DNA of 64,000 nucleotides from Rhabdophis nuchalis (GCA_039707465.1 CM077644.1:97948375-98012374), one strand, 5' to 3'; numbered from the stretch's first letter, positions 43,674 to 55,776 are shown. Notes: generated by a model not told the origin, from the letters alone. Made by a program: numbers and translations.

Positions 43674-44829
43674 GGTCCTTGGTGCTCTCTGAGCTTGCTT
43701 GTTTTCTTGCAGCTGTTTCATTACCTTAACTGGGTAACGTCATCAGAACAGAAAAGATAGTTCAGTCTGCTTCTAACCACGTGGTTTCCACACTTTTTAA
43801 AATCTATAATTGTATTTCATCGGCATCTAAAATTGCATTCTATTTGGAATATATAATTATTTCATTTCTTAGGAAAATATTTTATCCCCCATTTGAAGCT
43901 TAAAATTTATACCGAAACGTATGCTTTAATATATGACAAACCATTTTGTAATATTCAGAGAAGGGATCCGCTCACAAATCAATTAAGTTCTAATATATAC
44001 ATTCATCCATGAGGTGTGAATTAAGTCATTCCCTAAGAGATTTCGCCCAGACTGAATTTTCCAGTTACAACTCAAGACTTTGATTTATGGGAAAGATAGA
44101 ATTGCTGTAATTATATCTTCATGTACAGAACTGAAGGAAGCCGTATTTAACTATGATTTCTTTTCTTCCCAGCCTATTAAAGGCTTAGGAACTTGGTTTT
44201 CCATTATAGCTTCTTCTCCTAATTAAAACATCTTCAGCTTGTTAACATTTCACCTTCCCAAAATGTTTCGATCTGCAGTGTGGAATGACTCTTGGTTTAG
44301 AATTGTGTTATGTTATCTAATTCATTAATTACAGTGAACAAACAGAAGTTGCCTTGTATAGGGTAAGTCAGGTATATAGACTGTCTCAGCATAATTCTTT
44401 CCATCTAGCTGAGGGTGTTATTGGTTTTTCTTTTCTGTCTGTTTCTCTTGCTGACTAAGCTGCCGAATTGGCTCTTTGCTTTTCATGTCCAAGAAGATGC
44501 CAAGGTGTTATAACATCATTAAATCTTACTGCACTTTTTCCCCCACATATGCTTCACTGCAGGGTTGAAAATTTCCCACATTAAGGTAGCACTGAAGCAT
44601 TGGAAATAGTCACCTGGCCAATGTACTTTTTTTTTTCCAACTGCCGTAGCCTTGAAAAAAAAAAAAAGAGGTGGATAATTTGTTAGTTACCCAAATATAA
44701 GAGGTCCTAAAGACTATTTCTACTTTAGTTGGAATATAAACTACTTCAGAATCAGGGCTAACCTTTCAAAGGATGCCAGGAGCTTGTTCTCCTGAGAGCT
44801 TTGCGATGCAATCCTAAGATTTAGTTTGC
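43674..44829. other. No gene recognised
   Basis: AT-rich; no supportable call. Confidence 0.4.
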
Positions 44830-45042
44830 ATATATTATTTTAATTGAATTTTAATACATATCGTTTTAGTTTTTGTATTCCTGCCTTGCAACTGCCTAGT
44901 TTATATGGTGCTTTTATTTTGCATTTTACTGCGTATGTTTTTATTCAAATTGTATTTTTAAATGTTTTGCTGTAAACAGCCCAGAGAGCTTCAGCAACTG
45001 GGTGCTTTTAAAAAAAAATGTAAAAAATAAAATATATTGAGC
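44830..45042 (+). mobile_element. L2/CR1-type LINE 3' end
   Basis: GCTGTAAACAGCCCAGAGAG and CTTCAGCAACTGGGTGC followed by A-rich tail fit an old L2 3' terminus. No coding part. Confidence 0.6.
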
Positions 45043-45183
45043 CACAAAATGATTAAATCTGAATTTCTGTCGTCTGGCTCATTTACCATAATAAACCATG
45101 GAGTGATTAAATCCTGAAAGGTATTTGCAATTTGGGCTATACTTTACATATCCTATTGCCATGTCCCAAAGATGATTCTTTAA

Positions 45184-45622
45184 AGCGGTAACTGGACTTT
45201 CTTAGTTTTTTCCTTGAAGAAGTTTCACTTATCATCCAAGAAGCTTCTTCAGTTCTGACTGAATGGTGGAGGGGATGGAAGGATTTGCATTCCTTGCAGT
45301 CATCCGGTTATTATCACTCTTTCTGAGAGTCATTGAGGCCACTTGGAGGTTTTTCTGTGTCCTCAGGGTCACCTGAATAGTTAAAATGGGTGTGGAACCT
45401 TTTTGAAAGGTTCCACACCCTACTGAAAGGACTGTGTTGTGTTATTTGCACTCTTCAAGTGACCCTGAGGGCACCAATAAACCTCCAAGTGGCCTCAATG
45501 ATGCTAATGACTGCAAGGAATATAAATCCTTCCATTCCTCACTATTCAGTCAGAACTGAAGAAGCTTCTTGGATGAGAAGTGAAACTCCTTCAAAGAAAA
45601 AACAAAGTCCAGTTGCCTTTTG
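45184..45622. mobile_element. Long inverted-repeat MITE
   Basis: Arms of about 210 bp are reverse complements: left GAAGCTTCTTCAGTTCTGAC (45240-45259) pairs with right GTCAGAACTGAAGAAGCTTC (45549-45568); likewise AGGCCACTTGGAGGTTT with AAACCTCCAAGTGGCCT. The centre at about 45400 is a smaller perfect hairpin TGTGGAACC...GGTTCCACA. No clear target duplication. Superfamily unknown. Confidence 0.82.
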
Positions 45623-45978
45623 AAAATGCACCTTTGAGACAAACATGACCTGGTTGACTGAGAATCTCCATAATAAGTCCTATTGCCACATATTACCTGA
45701 ATCTGTATATTGGGGGTTAACCTATCGCCCACTTTTTTCTCCAACCTCTAAATATAGGCTGGATACACAGAACTTCCCTATGTGAAACTGTGATTTCTCC
45801 TGTTTGTGCATTAGCAAGACACAATGGAGCAGTCTCACTGCCATTAAAGAGACTATCCTGACATCTGTTTTTGAAAGACTGATTCTCACTCTTTTCCTGT
45901 AACAGATGAATGCTTAGTGAAGCTTAGCCTGCAGTCCTAAATCCATTTCTTAAAGAGTAGTAGGCCAAACTTAATAAA

Positions 45979-46628
45979 GGTAGTTCTTGATTGAGGATTG
46001 CTTGCTCAGCTACCATTCAAAGTTATGAGGGACCTGGTTCATTATAACTTAGGACCCAGTTCCAAAGTTTGATAGCTGCCCCCCTCCACAGTGAGATGCT
46101 CAGTGACGAGCCCACATAAACAGCCTGCGGTCACATGATCTTTTGACATTTTTGCTGAAAACAGCAAAAATGCATTTACCTTTTACTGCATTTACAGCAA
46201 AAGCATTTACTTTTGGTTTTGGGAAAACACCAGCCCGCAATGAACAATTAGTTTACTTAATGACTGCCTCAAAAAAAGATTATTAGATTGGGTCGGCCAC
46301 ATGGATGACCTACTTTATGACCATCATAACTTACAACCATAATGAGCAGGTTCCAGTGGTGTTATTCAAAACTTTTTACTACCGGTTCTGTGGGCGTGGC
46401 TTGGTGGGCGTGGCAGGGGAAGGATACTGTAAAATCCCCATTTCCTCCCAATCAGCTGGGACTCGGGAGGCAGAGAATAGATGGGGGCGGGGCCAGTCAC
46501 ACGTGGTTTTTACCAGTTCTCCGAACTTCTCAACATTTCTGCTAGCGGTTCTCCAGAACTGGTCAGAACCTGATGTATACCACCTCTGGCAGTTTTCATT
46601 ATGGTCTTAAGTCAAGGACTGCTTGTAG
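45979..46628. mobile_element. Mariner-like repeat carrying a nested hAT
   Basis: Left end GGTAGTTCTTGATTGAGGAT and right end TCTTAAGTCAAGGACTGC are inverted relatives of the ends of the 49998 copy. The interior has GGTCACATGATC and GTTTACTTAATGACTG words. The hAT copy at 46354-46588 interrupts it near its right end. Confidence 0.65.
46354..46588. mobile_element. hAT MITE nested in mariner-like repeat
   Basis: Ends CAGTGGTGTTATTCAAAAC and ATACCACCTCTG; flanks GCAGGTTC and GCAGTTTT agree at 6 of 8. The interior GGTTCTGTGGGCGTGGCTTG and CTCCAGAACTGGTCAGAAC is the reverse orientation of the copies at 10313 and 10703. Confidence 0.8.
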
Positions 46629-47067
46629 AAGCTTCTATTCAGTAGAATATCTATAAGGACTGTTTAAAACCATTTGGATTCTGAACTGTTGCTGGCTATT
46701 CATGAGAAACAAGATAAGAGAATTCACCAAGGCTTACTTAGAGCTGGGAGAAAATCACAATAAAGATCAATAACAACTAAAGTAACAATTGAAACAAACA
46801 ATGACCAAAAGAATAAAAGACAGCTGCACAGCAGCTCTCAACACATTTTTTTAAAAAAAACCTTTTTTGAGAATACTTCTTACAAAAATGGTTATTCTAT
46901 ACGAAAATAGAATTTCACCGCACCTAAGCTGCAACGTTAGTGCTTTGAATGGTACTTAATCAAGTAGCATTAAGCATTATGTGATGAGAGTCAAATTTTC
47001 TGCGCAGCTGCCCTCTTTCCTTCTCCCCCCAAATCCTTTTGTTAGGAGCCAATAACTTTATGTCTTA
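46629..47067. other. No gene recognised
   Basis: No supportable call. Confidence 0.35.
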
Positions 47068-47075
47068 TCCTAGTA

Positions 47076-47210
47076 CAGGGGTTTGCAAAGTCGTCTCTTT
47101 TAAGACTGGTGGACTTCAACTCCCAGAGTTCCCCAGCTAGCTATGCTGGCTGGGGAACTCTGGGAGTTGAAGTCCACCAGTCTTAAAAGAGACGACTTTG
47201 CAGACCCCTG
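47076..47210. mobile_element. Palindromic hAT MITE, complete
   Basis: CAGGGGTTTGCAAAG...CTTTGCAGACCCCTG around CTAGCTATGCTGG. Perfect duplications TCCTAGTA (47068-47075, 47211-47218), central TA. Confidence 0.95.
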
Positions 47211-47218
47211 TCCTAGTA

Positions 47219-48290
47219 CATTGGTAAAATGAGCTTGTTCTTTTCCAGGTAAAAGGAGGATTCTTCTTTTTAAAATCAATTTCAGAAAAAAAATATCTGA
47301 CAGTTTCTTCCATTTTCTGAGGAATACATCATCCCTATCTGGCAAATGATTCCATGCTTAGTGTGGAATAGAGGAAGGATCACTTAATGTCCTATTTCCA
47401 TCTTGGTTCTAATGCTATTATGTACCTAAAGGGGTTAAGACTGGAATTATTAAGGGCTCCCCATTTTGGGTGGTCATGCTAATTAGCTATAAGATTGTTT
47501 TCAGTGGCTCTGGAAATTTCTGTGTCTTTTGATAAACACATACAGGTAATGAGTGCTGGATTTGGGGGTAAGATTTGCAATCTGCAGAACAAAATTTCAG
47601 GTGGGTCTTTTAGAATTTTATGTAGCTTTTATGTGTACTATAGTTTTTAAAATCTTATGTAGCAAGTTTTTTACATTAGTTTTAAAATGGCTTCATATAT
47701 TTTCAGGTTTGTTTTTTTTTACAGTGACCCAAGCTCCTGTTTTGGTATGCACCTTTTAGAATCCTTTAGTGTAATGTTTTATCAAAGGCCTCCAAGCTTT
47801 ATATAACTTAGGGCCTCACTAAGTTTAAATCCAGCCATATAGACAATTCTTGTCTATTGTTCATGTCTTTCGTTCTCTCCCTTTTCCCTGGCTTTTGCTG
47901 CTCTCTGCTTTGGCCTGCTTAACTTTGCCAATTAAATGCTTTGAAATAAACATCAAGCTATAGCTTTTTGCTAGCTGAATTGATTGGCTTTTACGTTTGC
48001 TCTGATCTGGATTCCAGGAGTATGTAGTTTAGTGCAAACTAAACTGAAACTCACCCACAGTGATTTTCCAATATTCTCAAAGGTTTAGAGTTTTGATTGG
48101 CAAAAACTGCTGCTATTCTTTCTGTGAAGCAAACCTCCTGTAGTTTAGAAGCTCAATTATTTTCATATGTAATACACTTGGGACTACCCTACCTACCTGA
48201 TGAAACAGAGTCACCATTGGAGTTCCTGGGGCAGGGCATTCCTACACAAACAGATTGTTTCTAGCACTTTATCTTTTGTCTTCTTTATCT
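47219..48290. other. No gene recognised
   Basis: AT-rich; no supportable call. Confidence 0.4.
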
Positions 48291-48293
48291 TTT

Positions 48294-48350
48294 TATCTTT
48301 AATCGGATTTTTATACCGCCCTATCTCCCAAAAGGGACTCAGGGTGGTCT
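48294..48350 (-). mobile_element. L2-type LINE 3' terminal scrap
   Basis: TTTTTATACCGCCCTATCTC and AAGGGACTCAGGGTGG are the reverse complement of a LINE 3' end of the type at 1540. Confidence 0.6.
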
Positions 48351-48568
48351 TCGTTGCTGATATGTCACTGGTTGGACTTATCTAGGAGTACTGGATCAAT
48401 TACTAGTATTGAAAGATTATTGGTTAGTATATTTGCACCTAACACCCTCCACTTACCACTCCTCTGATCTGGAACCATTTATGGTGCCTAAGGAATGTAG
48501 CTGTTCAGATAATTGCTTATTCCTTTCTCATCTCCTTCCCAACAATCCCTAGCTGTTACTGTAAATCA

Positions 48569-48686
48569 CAGGTGTCAAACTTGCGGTGGTACCTTGCCAT
48601 TACATGATATATCACAACATTTTCCCTTCTCGTAGTTGGGGTGTGCGTGGCACTGATGAATCCACAGGCTGCCAGTTTGGTACCCG
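48569..48686. mobile_element. hAT-like MITE (CAGGTGTCAAAC termini)
   Basis: Left CAGGTGTCAAACTTGCGG, right CCAGTTTGGTACCCGTG are diverged inverted repeats of a common hAT type. No target duplication seen. Confidence 0.5.
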
Positions 48687-48983
48687 TGTTCTAAATAATA
48701 GAGGGACTTTCAACAGTGAGTAGCAGGATACGAGCAATGGGATTGCGTGGGTTTTCTTGGTCTGATGTTATATACAATCTCAACTAATTGAGTAGATGGC
48801 CTAGTATGTGGTCAGGACCTACAGCAAATTGCAATAAATTTACAACAAATGACCATTTGGATAAGCAGGAATCTTAGCTATCCTTCCAGGTCATGTTTTT
48901 CAGAAGTGCAGTAAATAAATCTGAGTTAAATCGGTTAAATCTGAGGCCAATTGATTGGGTGCCAAGTTGGACTTTAATACAAG

Positions 48984-49367
48984 ACTAGCTGATAACCGAG
49001 CATTGTCTGGGTATTTATTTATAAGGGGAAAATATCTGGACCAAATGTAATTTCCAATGTTGGATTTTCCCCCTTACCAGAGGGAGCCCCCTTGTGGAGT
49101 ATTGTGAAGCCATTACTATGGCAGCACCAGTGTATTGTACAGTAGAAACCATTTAATGGCAGTACAGTAGAAGCCATTTTAAGGCACAACAGACTGTATC
49201 TTAACAGAACAGACACCCCAAGAGGTTTTAGGGGTGTCTTACCGCTATAGCATTTTTCTCCAGAGAGTAAATCATCTATGTACCAGGTTTGGCTGAAATT
49301 GCTCAAGGCGTTTCAGAGTTATGCTGGAACATACACACACAGAGGCAACCATTTTTATATATAGTGA
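48984..49367 (+). mobile_element. Unclassified interspersed repeat, copy B
   Basis: Starts ACTAGCTGATAACCGAGCAT, ends GAGTTATGCTGGAACATACA, then a short CA run and ATTTTTATATATAG. Relative to copy A it has an extra 30-40-bp block near 49155. No reading frame. Confidence 0.75.
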
Positions 49368-49990
49368 AATATTTTCGTAGCATTTCAAATGATTTAAGCA
49401 ATTCTTTTAGCCAGTGATGAACAAGCTGGTGTTAAGCAAAGGTTCCTGGTATTTAGTAGAGAAAGCTTGCTGTCTGTTGGCAATAGCCTTCTCAGCGGCT
49501 CCTGTCTTGCCCAGAGGTGCTCTGTTGGACACATTCTTTCACTGTCTGCAGAAGCTTTTCAAGCCTAAGAAAAGTAAGCTGATTTACTTACTTCTCTTTA
49601 TATTAAAGGAGCAACAGACAACACAATCTGTGGGGATCGGGTTTGTCTGAAGAATTTGGCACCGCTTCGTGTCTGCAGTTCCTTCTGTGAACAGCTAATA
49701 AAGCAAGGCATGTTTGGGAAATTGAATGAGGACTTGGATTCAGAAGTTGTTTTCAGCCAGCTGTACAATTGAACTCCTCTGGACAAAAGCCATGGAGGCA
49801 ATGAAGCCAGGTTTGCCATTTTTCATGCTTTTTTTGTCATTGAAAGAATTGTTCATCTGCAAAATATTTATCCTGGTTACAACTAAACCAGGGTCAAGGA
49901 ACTAACAGGGAAAGCTCTGGCCAGCTGCAGCCTGTTATGAGGAAGAAGGCGGCCCATTGTTTCTGCCACTTGGTGTCTTGTAATTCCATG
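49368..49990. other. No gene recognised
   Basis: A short frame at 49414-49650 has no domain that I recognise. Confidence 0.35.
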
Positions 49991-49997
49991 ACATTTC

Positions 49998-50372
49998 TGT
50001 TCGCGACTTGCAACCACAATTGAACTCTTTTTTTTTTAAAGCAAGACACTTGTTAAGTGAGTTTTGCCTCATTTTACGATTTTTCTTGTTACAGTTGTTA
50101 AGTGGATCAATACAGTTGTTAAGTTAGCATCACGGTTGTTAAATGAATCTGTCTTCCGCATTGACTTGTGCTTGTCAGAAGATCACAAAAGATGATCACA
50201 TAAGCCTGGGACACTGCAACCATCATAAATATGAGCCAGATGCTAAGCATCTGAATTTTGATCACATGACCATAGGGATGCTGCGACGGTCATAAGTCAC
50301 CTTTTTCAGTACTATTGTAACTTTGAATGGTGACTAAAGGAATGGTTGTAAGGCAAGCACTACCTGTACATA
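49998..50372 (-). mobile_element. Mariner-like repeat, near full length
   Basis: Contains the whole series CTTGCAACCACAATTGAACT, GTTAAGTGAGTTTTGCC, TTGTTAAGTTAGCATCAC, ATTTTGATCACATGACC and GGTCATAAGTCAC, ending CACTACCTGTA. The ends are inverted relatives (GCGACTTGCAACC and a diverged GGTTGTAAGGC-like end). I remember this layout as one of the commonest repeats in snake introns. No transposase. Confidence 0.75.
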
Positions 50373-50472
50373 AATGGAGGATGTTAGATATATTTAAGTA
50401 TACACCAAAACATAAGCAGTTAGACTTATGTTATGCATGAACAGGATCAGACTTTCTTCTGATTCACTAGAA

Positions 50473-50595
50473 CAGGGGTCCCCAACCTTTGCAACTTTAA
50501 GTCTGAAGGACTTCAGCTCCCAGACTCCAGCTGGCTGGAGAAGTCTGGGAGCTGATGTCCTTCAGACTTAAAGTTGCAAAGGTTGGGGACCCCTG
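50473..50595. mobile_element. Palindromic hAT MITE (CAGGGGTCCCCAACC subtype)
   Basis: CAGGGGTCCCCAACCTTTGC...GCAAAGGTTGGGGACCCCTG around CTCCAGCTGGCTGGAG. Perfect duplications CACTAGAA (50465-50472, 50596-50603). The half copy at 14037 belongs to this subtype. Confidence 0.95.
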
Positions 50596-50689
50596 CACTA
50601 GAAGGATGCTTACATGGTTGCAGTGATTACTGATAGTTCCACTTCGTGGGATTATAGAGTCTGTAAATAGAATGTTATACCCATGTTTC

Positions 50690-50915
50690 CTCAAAAATAA
50701 AACTGGTTCTTATATTAATTTTTACTCCAAAAAACGCATTAGGGCTTATTTTCTGGTTAGATCTTATTTGGGGGGAAATACATTACTAAATGCATCCGTC
50801 TGGCTGATAATCTTAACCGGGGCTTATTTGGGGGGTAAGGTTTATATTACGAGCAACCTGAAAAATCATGCTAGGACTTATTTTCCAATTGGGTCTTATT
50901 TTGGGGAAAGCACTG
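50690..50915. mobile_element. Mariner/pogo-like MITE (CCCATGTTTCC termini)
   Basis: Left CCCATGTTTCCTCAAAAATA after TA; right TCTTATTTTGGGGAAAGCAC then TG and TA. Same family as 13669-13907. Confidence 0.68.
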
Positions 50916-50917
50916 TA

Positions 50918-51325
50918 TGTCTGATGTTAGAAACAGGGATAATATTTACAATAATGCCACAATTATACACCAGTCAGCCATAAGGCTCATCTACACTGCC
51001 AAGTTGCTTGTTCACTAGTACAGGCCAGCAACCCATTTGGGAAAGCAGAAACAAATGATATTGCTTATACTCACCATCTCCCTGCAATTGGAAATCTGAC
51101 TTAAAATCTATTTCCCTTTTCTGCTTTAAAGTAGTATATATGTCTGTCTCTGTGGCCAGTCTGATTATCCTGCAAAAATTTACTTTTTTTCTAGACTGGG
51201 GATTCTTAATAATGAATAGATTTATGAAAGTCCATCGTCTTAAGTTATTACGTACATCCTAAAAAGCAAAACCAGAACCACTGATTTTTAGTTATTTCGG
51301 TTATTACGAATTTGGGTATCATGAA
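50918..51325. other. No gene recognised
   Basis: No supportable call. Confidence 0.35.
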
Positions 51326-51329
51326 TTCT

Positions 51330-51540
51330 TCATGTTATTTGGGGTTAAAAATTCAAGGGTCAGCTTATCCATGAGTATATTCAGGATATACAGGTAGTTT
51401 AAAAAGTATTACTGTATATACTCACAGGATGAGCTGTATGTAATCCATGGATAAGCTGAACTGCTTGGGGATTTGGAAGTGTATTTTGTGGGGTTTATTT
51501 TGACACTTAAATTCTCAGCTTATTTGTGAATGTATACCAC
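51330..51540. mobile_element. Two remnants of a TATA-rich mariner-like MITE
   Basis: AAGGGTCAGCTTATCCATGA at 51355-51374 is a right end; ACTGTATATACTCACAGGAT at 51411-51430 is a left end in the same orientation, matched by CTCAGCTTATTTGTGAATGT at about 51513-51532. They look like two adjacent damaged copies. Confidence 0.45.
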
Positions 51541-51589
51541 ATATCACTTTTTCATTTTTATTTATTTAATGACTATATTTAATGTAGTA

Positions 51590-51958
51590 GTTTAATGAAA
51601 AGAAGGACTAGGGGAGACATGATAGCAGTGTTCCAGTATCTCAGAGGCTGCCACAAAGAAGAGGGACTCAAACTATTCTCCAAAGCACCTGAGGGCAGAA
51701 CAAGAAGCAATGGGTGGAAACTAATCAAGGAGAGAAGCAACTTAGAACTGAGGAGAAATTTCCTAACAGTTAGAATAATTAACCAGTGGAACAGTTTGCC
51801 TCTAGAGGTTGTGAATGCCCCAACGGTGGAAGTTTTTAAGAAGATGTTGGATAGCCATTTGTCTGAAATGGTGTACGGCTTCCTGACTAAGCGGGGGGTT
51901 GGACTAGAAGACCTCCAAGGCCCCTTCCAACTCTGCTATTGTATTGTATTGTATTGTT
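51590..51958 (+). mobile_element. CR1 LINE 3' end with (ATTGT)n tail
   Basis: The frame from 51595 holds [58 protein letters not shown] and a terminal DSHLSEMVYGF with an open end into the 3' UTR. The unit ends CCCTTCCAACTCTGC and TATTG repeats. 5' truncated at about 51590; open frame, but no RT core. Confidence 0.92.
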
Positions 51959-53480
51959 TCCATTGTAATACAAATACTATTCAATTACCCTGTAAATGTA
52001 TTTTATTCATTTTAATGATTTTTCTAAGAAGGCCCCCTGTAAAATTCGGAAAGGTACAAAATAGTTAAGAACCCTTGTACTAGGCCAGTGGTTATTTTTC
52101 AGAGCCTGAGCACAGAGTGCCTCTACATTTCTTCAGAGTAATTTTCCAAAGGGCAAAAAGCATTTTCCCTACTTTTCCTGAAAAGCAACTACTGCAGGTT
52201 TTCCTATCTAACTGATAGCAACATTTGCTTGATGTGCTGTACTTCCCTGCTTTGAAACCAAGCAGAATCTTTTTCTTTCAATTTGCCATTTTTCTTCCTC
52301 TGAAGATGCTACTGTATTTTTCTGCTGGGCTTTTTTTCCCTTTTTCAAAAAAATTGTTCACTGGTATTCCATTTCATCATCATGCATTGGAGGACTTATT
52401 TTTTTTATTTTTTTTTTTAGGAAAACAAGTCAGCAAAGTAAGTAGCACTGAGAAAGAAAATAGTAATTTGGAGGGGAAATGTTTCAAATGAATTTCAAAT
52501 TGGGATGTTCTTCATGTAAGGCAAATGTTATAACCATTATGCTAATAAAAAAAAGGCTGCTGTAGCAGAATCGGCAGGAGAATTTAATCAGGAAAAGCAA
52601 GGAAGAAATGCACTTTTAGTTTAAAGCTGGTTGTTATGCCTGTAAAATGATTGATGCTTTATCTTTGCACATATACTGTACATTTAATTTAATTTTGTGT
52701 GTTTGTGTAATAATAATAATAATAATAATGTTACCCACCCGCATGAAGAAAAGTGATTGGCAATTATTTTCTGAAAAAAGAAATTTGGAAGGACACAATA
52801 CCTTCTGTTCATACTGAATACCTTGCCAGGTGCTATAAAGTGTCCCAGTGCTACATGTAGACAGATCTTTAAGATGGCTTAGAGTCAAACCAAGATGAGC
52901 ATAAGATAAGAGCAGTTTAAGATACGGTACATACAAATCTTAGATGATTATTTAATTTCTTACCCCAAAAAATTGTTAAGTCTTGATTGTGCTTCATACT
53001 GAAATCAACAGTTCAAGTCATCCTAAAGGAGTTGCCATCACTTCGTAATAGGAAGCAGAAAAAACCCTTAATAACTCACTTAATGAATGAACTATAGATT
53101 TATTTATAAAGATATCAAAGCTACAACTCTTCCATATCTCTTACAATAGGGTCTTTTTTAGATCTGATTCAGTAAGAGTACTTTTCAGATACAGATGCTG
53201 TATGGGACTATATGAAAATATACACATATCATTTAGGAAGGCTGAACAGAATAGGTATGCTTCATTTCATACCTATTTGTATTTCTTTATGTTTTATGGC
53301 AAATGCACTAGGAAAGGAACATTTCTTTAAAGAGACTGGCTCTGTTGTAAGCAGCCTGTATATTTAGAATTCTTAAAAGGCAAGTTAGAAAGTAAGAGTG
53401 CTCCTATCTGCCCAATCATTCCTGAATTCCCCAGATGCCCTGCCCTACAAGTTCTGAAATAGAGTTCTTTAAAAAGCATG
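51959..53480. other. No gene; short (AAT)n at 52710-52729
   Basis: AT-rich with poly-T runs. No supportable exon. Confidence 0.4.
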
Positions 53481-55213
53481 TTCCGACCGCTGCTCCCCTC
53501 CGCGGGGAGGCGGAACCTGAGTCACCAATCTGGTTCCGCCCCAGGCGCCTGATGGACCCGGATGGGTTCCAGACGGCGCTTGGGCCACTTCCTGTACCCC
53601 TGGCCCGCGCCCCGATGGAGGACCTCGTGGCCGCATGGAATACTGCGACCACGGGAGCCTTGGATCGGGTCGCGCCCTTGCGGCCTCTCTTGCGGCGGCG
53701 AAACACCCTGGCTCCTTGGTTTTCCGAGGAGCTGAGGGTGATGAAACGCCGCAAGAGATGCCTAGAGAGAAGATGGAGGTCTACTCGATCTGAATCTGAC
53801 CGGACACAGGTAAGAGCCCAGTTACGGACTTACATTGTGGCGCTGAGAGTGGCCAAACGTCACCATTGTGCTACTCTCATAGCATCCGCAGAAAACCGCC
53901 CTGCCGCCCTGTTTAGGGTGACCCGCTCCCTCCTTCAACAGAGGGTGCGGGAAGCCCCGTTACAGGGTAGAGCAGAGGAATTTGTGACTTTTCTGCAGGA
54001 GAAAATCGCTCAGATACAGAACGAGCTAGCCCCCATTCATGGCCCAGTGGGATGCCACGAGAGAGATCTTGTTTGGGAGGAGTTTGACTCCGTTACTTCC
54101 GAGGATATGGACAGGTTACGTGGGCGACTGCGAGCCACCACATGTTTATTGGACCCGTGTCCCTCCTGGCTTGTACTGGCATCCTGGGAGGTGACACGAG
54201 GCTGGCTCCAAGAGGTTGTCAACGCATCCTTGAGTGAGGGTGCCTTGCCTGCTTCCCTAAAAGAAGCGATGGTGAGGCCCCTCCTTAAGAAGCCCTCTTT
54301 GGATCCAGCTCTTTTGAACAACTACCGTCCAGTCTCCAACCTTCCCTTTTTGGCGAAGGTTGTCGAGAGTGTGGTGGCACAACAGTTTCCCCGTCACCTG
54401 GAGGAAGTTGATTATCTAGATCCGCGCCAGTCCGGCTTTCGGCCCGGGCATAGCACCGAGACGGCATTGGTCGCGTTGGTCGATGATCTCTGGAGGGCCA
54501 GAGATGGGGGTTGTTCCTCCATCCTGGTCCTATTAGACCTCTCGGCGGCTTTCGATACCATCGACCATGGTATCCTATTGCATCGGCTGGGGGGGTTGGG
54601 GGTGGGAGGCACCGTTTTACGGTGGTTCTCCTCCTACCTCTCTGGCCGATCGCAATTTGTGTTGGCAGGGGGGCAGAGGTCGACCGCGAGACCCCTCGCA
54701 TGTGGGGTGCCTCAGGGGTCGGTCCTCTCGCCCCTCCTGTTCAACACATACATGAAGCCGCTGGGTGAGATCATCCGTGGTTTTGGGGTAGAGCACCATC
54801 TGTACGCTGATGATACACAGCTGTACATTTCTACCCCAAACCACCCCAACGATGCCGTAGCGGTGATGTGCCAGTGCCTGGAAGCTGTACGGATCTGGAT
54901 GGGAAGTAACGGACTCAAGCTCAACCCGACCAAGACCGAGTGGCTGTGGTTTCCGGCTGCCCGATTCAACCAGCTCACTCCATCGCTGGCCATAGGGGGC
55001 GAACATCTTGCCCCTGTGGATGGGGCGCGCAATTTGGGTGTCCTCCTGGATGCCCGGCTGTCCATGGAAGATCAAGTGACAGCCGTGGCCAGGAGGGCGT
55101 TTTACCAGGTTTGCCTGGTTCGCCAATTGCGCCCCCTATTGGATCGGGACGCCCTTCGCACAGTCACTCATGCTCTCGTGACATCCCGACTGGACTATTG
55201 TAACTCTCTCTAA
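53481..55213 (+). pseudogene. L2-like LINE reverse transcriptase (about 577 residues)
   Basis: A single open frame. Order of parts: linker after the missing endonuclease (LAPWFSEELRVMKRRKR, about residues 90-110 of the frame), then RT: NNYRPVSNLPFLAKVVES (motif 2a region), DPRQSGFRPGHSTETALV, LLDLSAAFDTIDHGILL (first catalytic Asp), GVPQGSVLSPLLF, LYADDTQLYIS (catalytic YADD at about 54801), LNPTKTEWLWFP, then SRLDYCNSL and a premature stop where the 87-bp deletion begins. The protein would copy LINE RNA at the target site. The endonuclease domain is absent by 5' truncation. The remaining C-terminus lies in another frame at 55265-55585 (SHRAGLLRVPSTRLCQ). RT catalytic residues are intact, yet the element is not autonomous. 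Confidence 0.93.
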
Positions 55214-55774
55214 CATGTAACACCGCTCTTACGCGAGCTGCACTGGCTACCTGTCGTCTTCCGGGTGCGCTTCAAGATGTTAATTATCATCTTTAAAGCG
55301 CTCCATGGCTCGGGACCTAGCTATCTGCAGGATCGGATCCTGCCCCATACATCCTCACGGCCGATTCGCTCCCACAGAGCGGGGCTTCTCCGGGTGCCGT
55401 CCACTAGACTGTGTCAGCGGGCGACACCCAGGGGAAGGGCTCTCTCTGTGGCGGGACCGGCCCTCTGGAACGACCTTCCCCCCGATATTAGGACGACCAC
55501 GGACCTCCGCTCCTTCCGTCTCAAATTGAAAACCTACTTTTCCGTCTGGCCGGCTTGGGATAGCCTCCCTGTCCTGGGGTTTTAGGGTAATTTTAATTAT
55601 TTGTAGTGTTAAGGGGTTTTAGGGACAGTTTTTAGTTTTTATAGATGTTTTTAGCACAGGATTTGTTTAATTGTGATTTTAAATTATGTATTCTGTTTGT
55701 GTTTATTGTTTTTTAATTTTCCTGTGCCCCGCCTCGAGTCCCTCTGGGGAGAGAGAGCGGGCTACAAATAAAAA

Positions 55775-55776
<2 letters not shown>

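Noticed and set aside
51595..52068. 157-codon frame as a host gene
   Set aside because: It is the CR1 RT C-terminus reading on through the LINE tail into flanking DNA.
54037..55203. Antisense frames up to 169 codons across the L2 RT
   Set aside because: Shadows of the GC-rich RT gene on the opposite strand.
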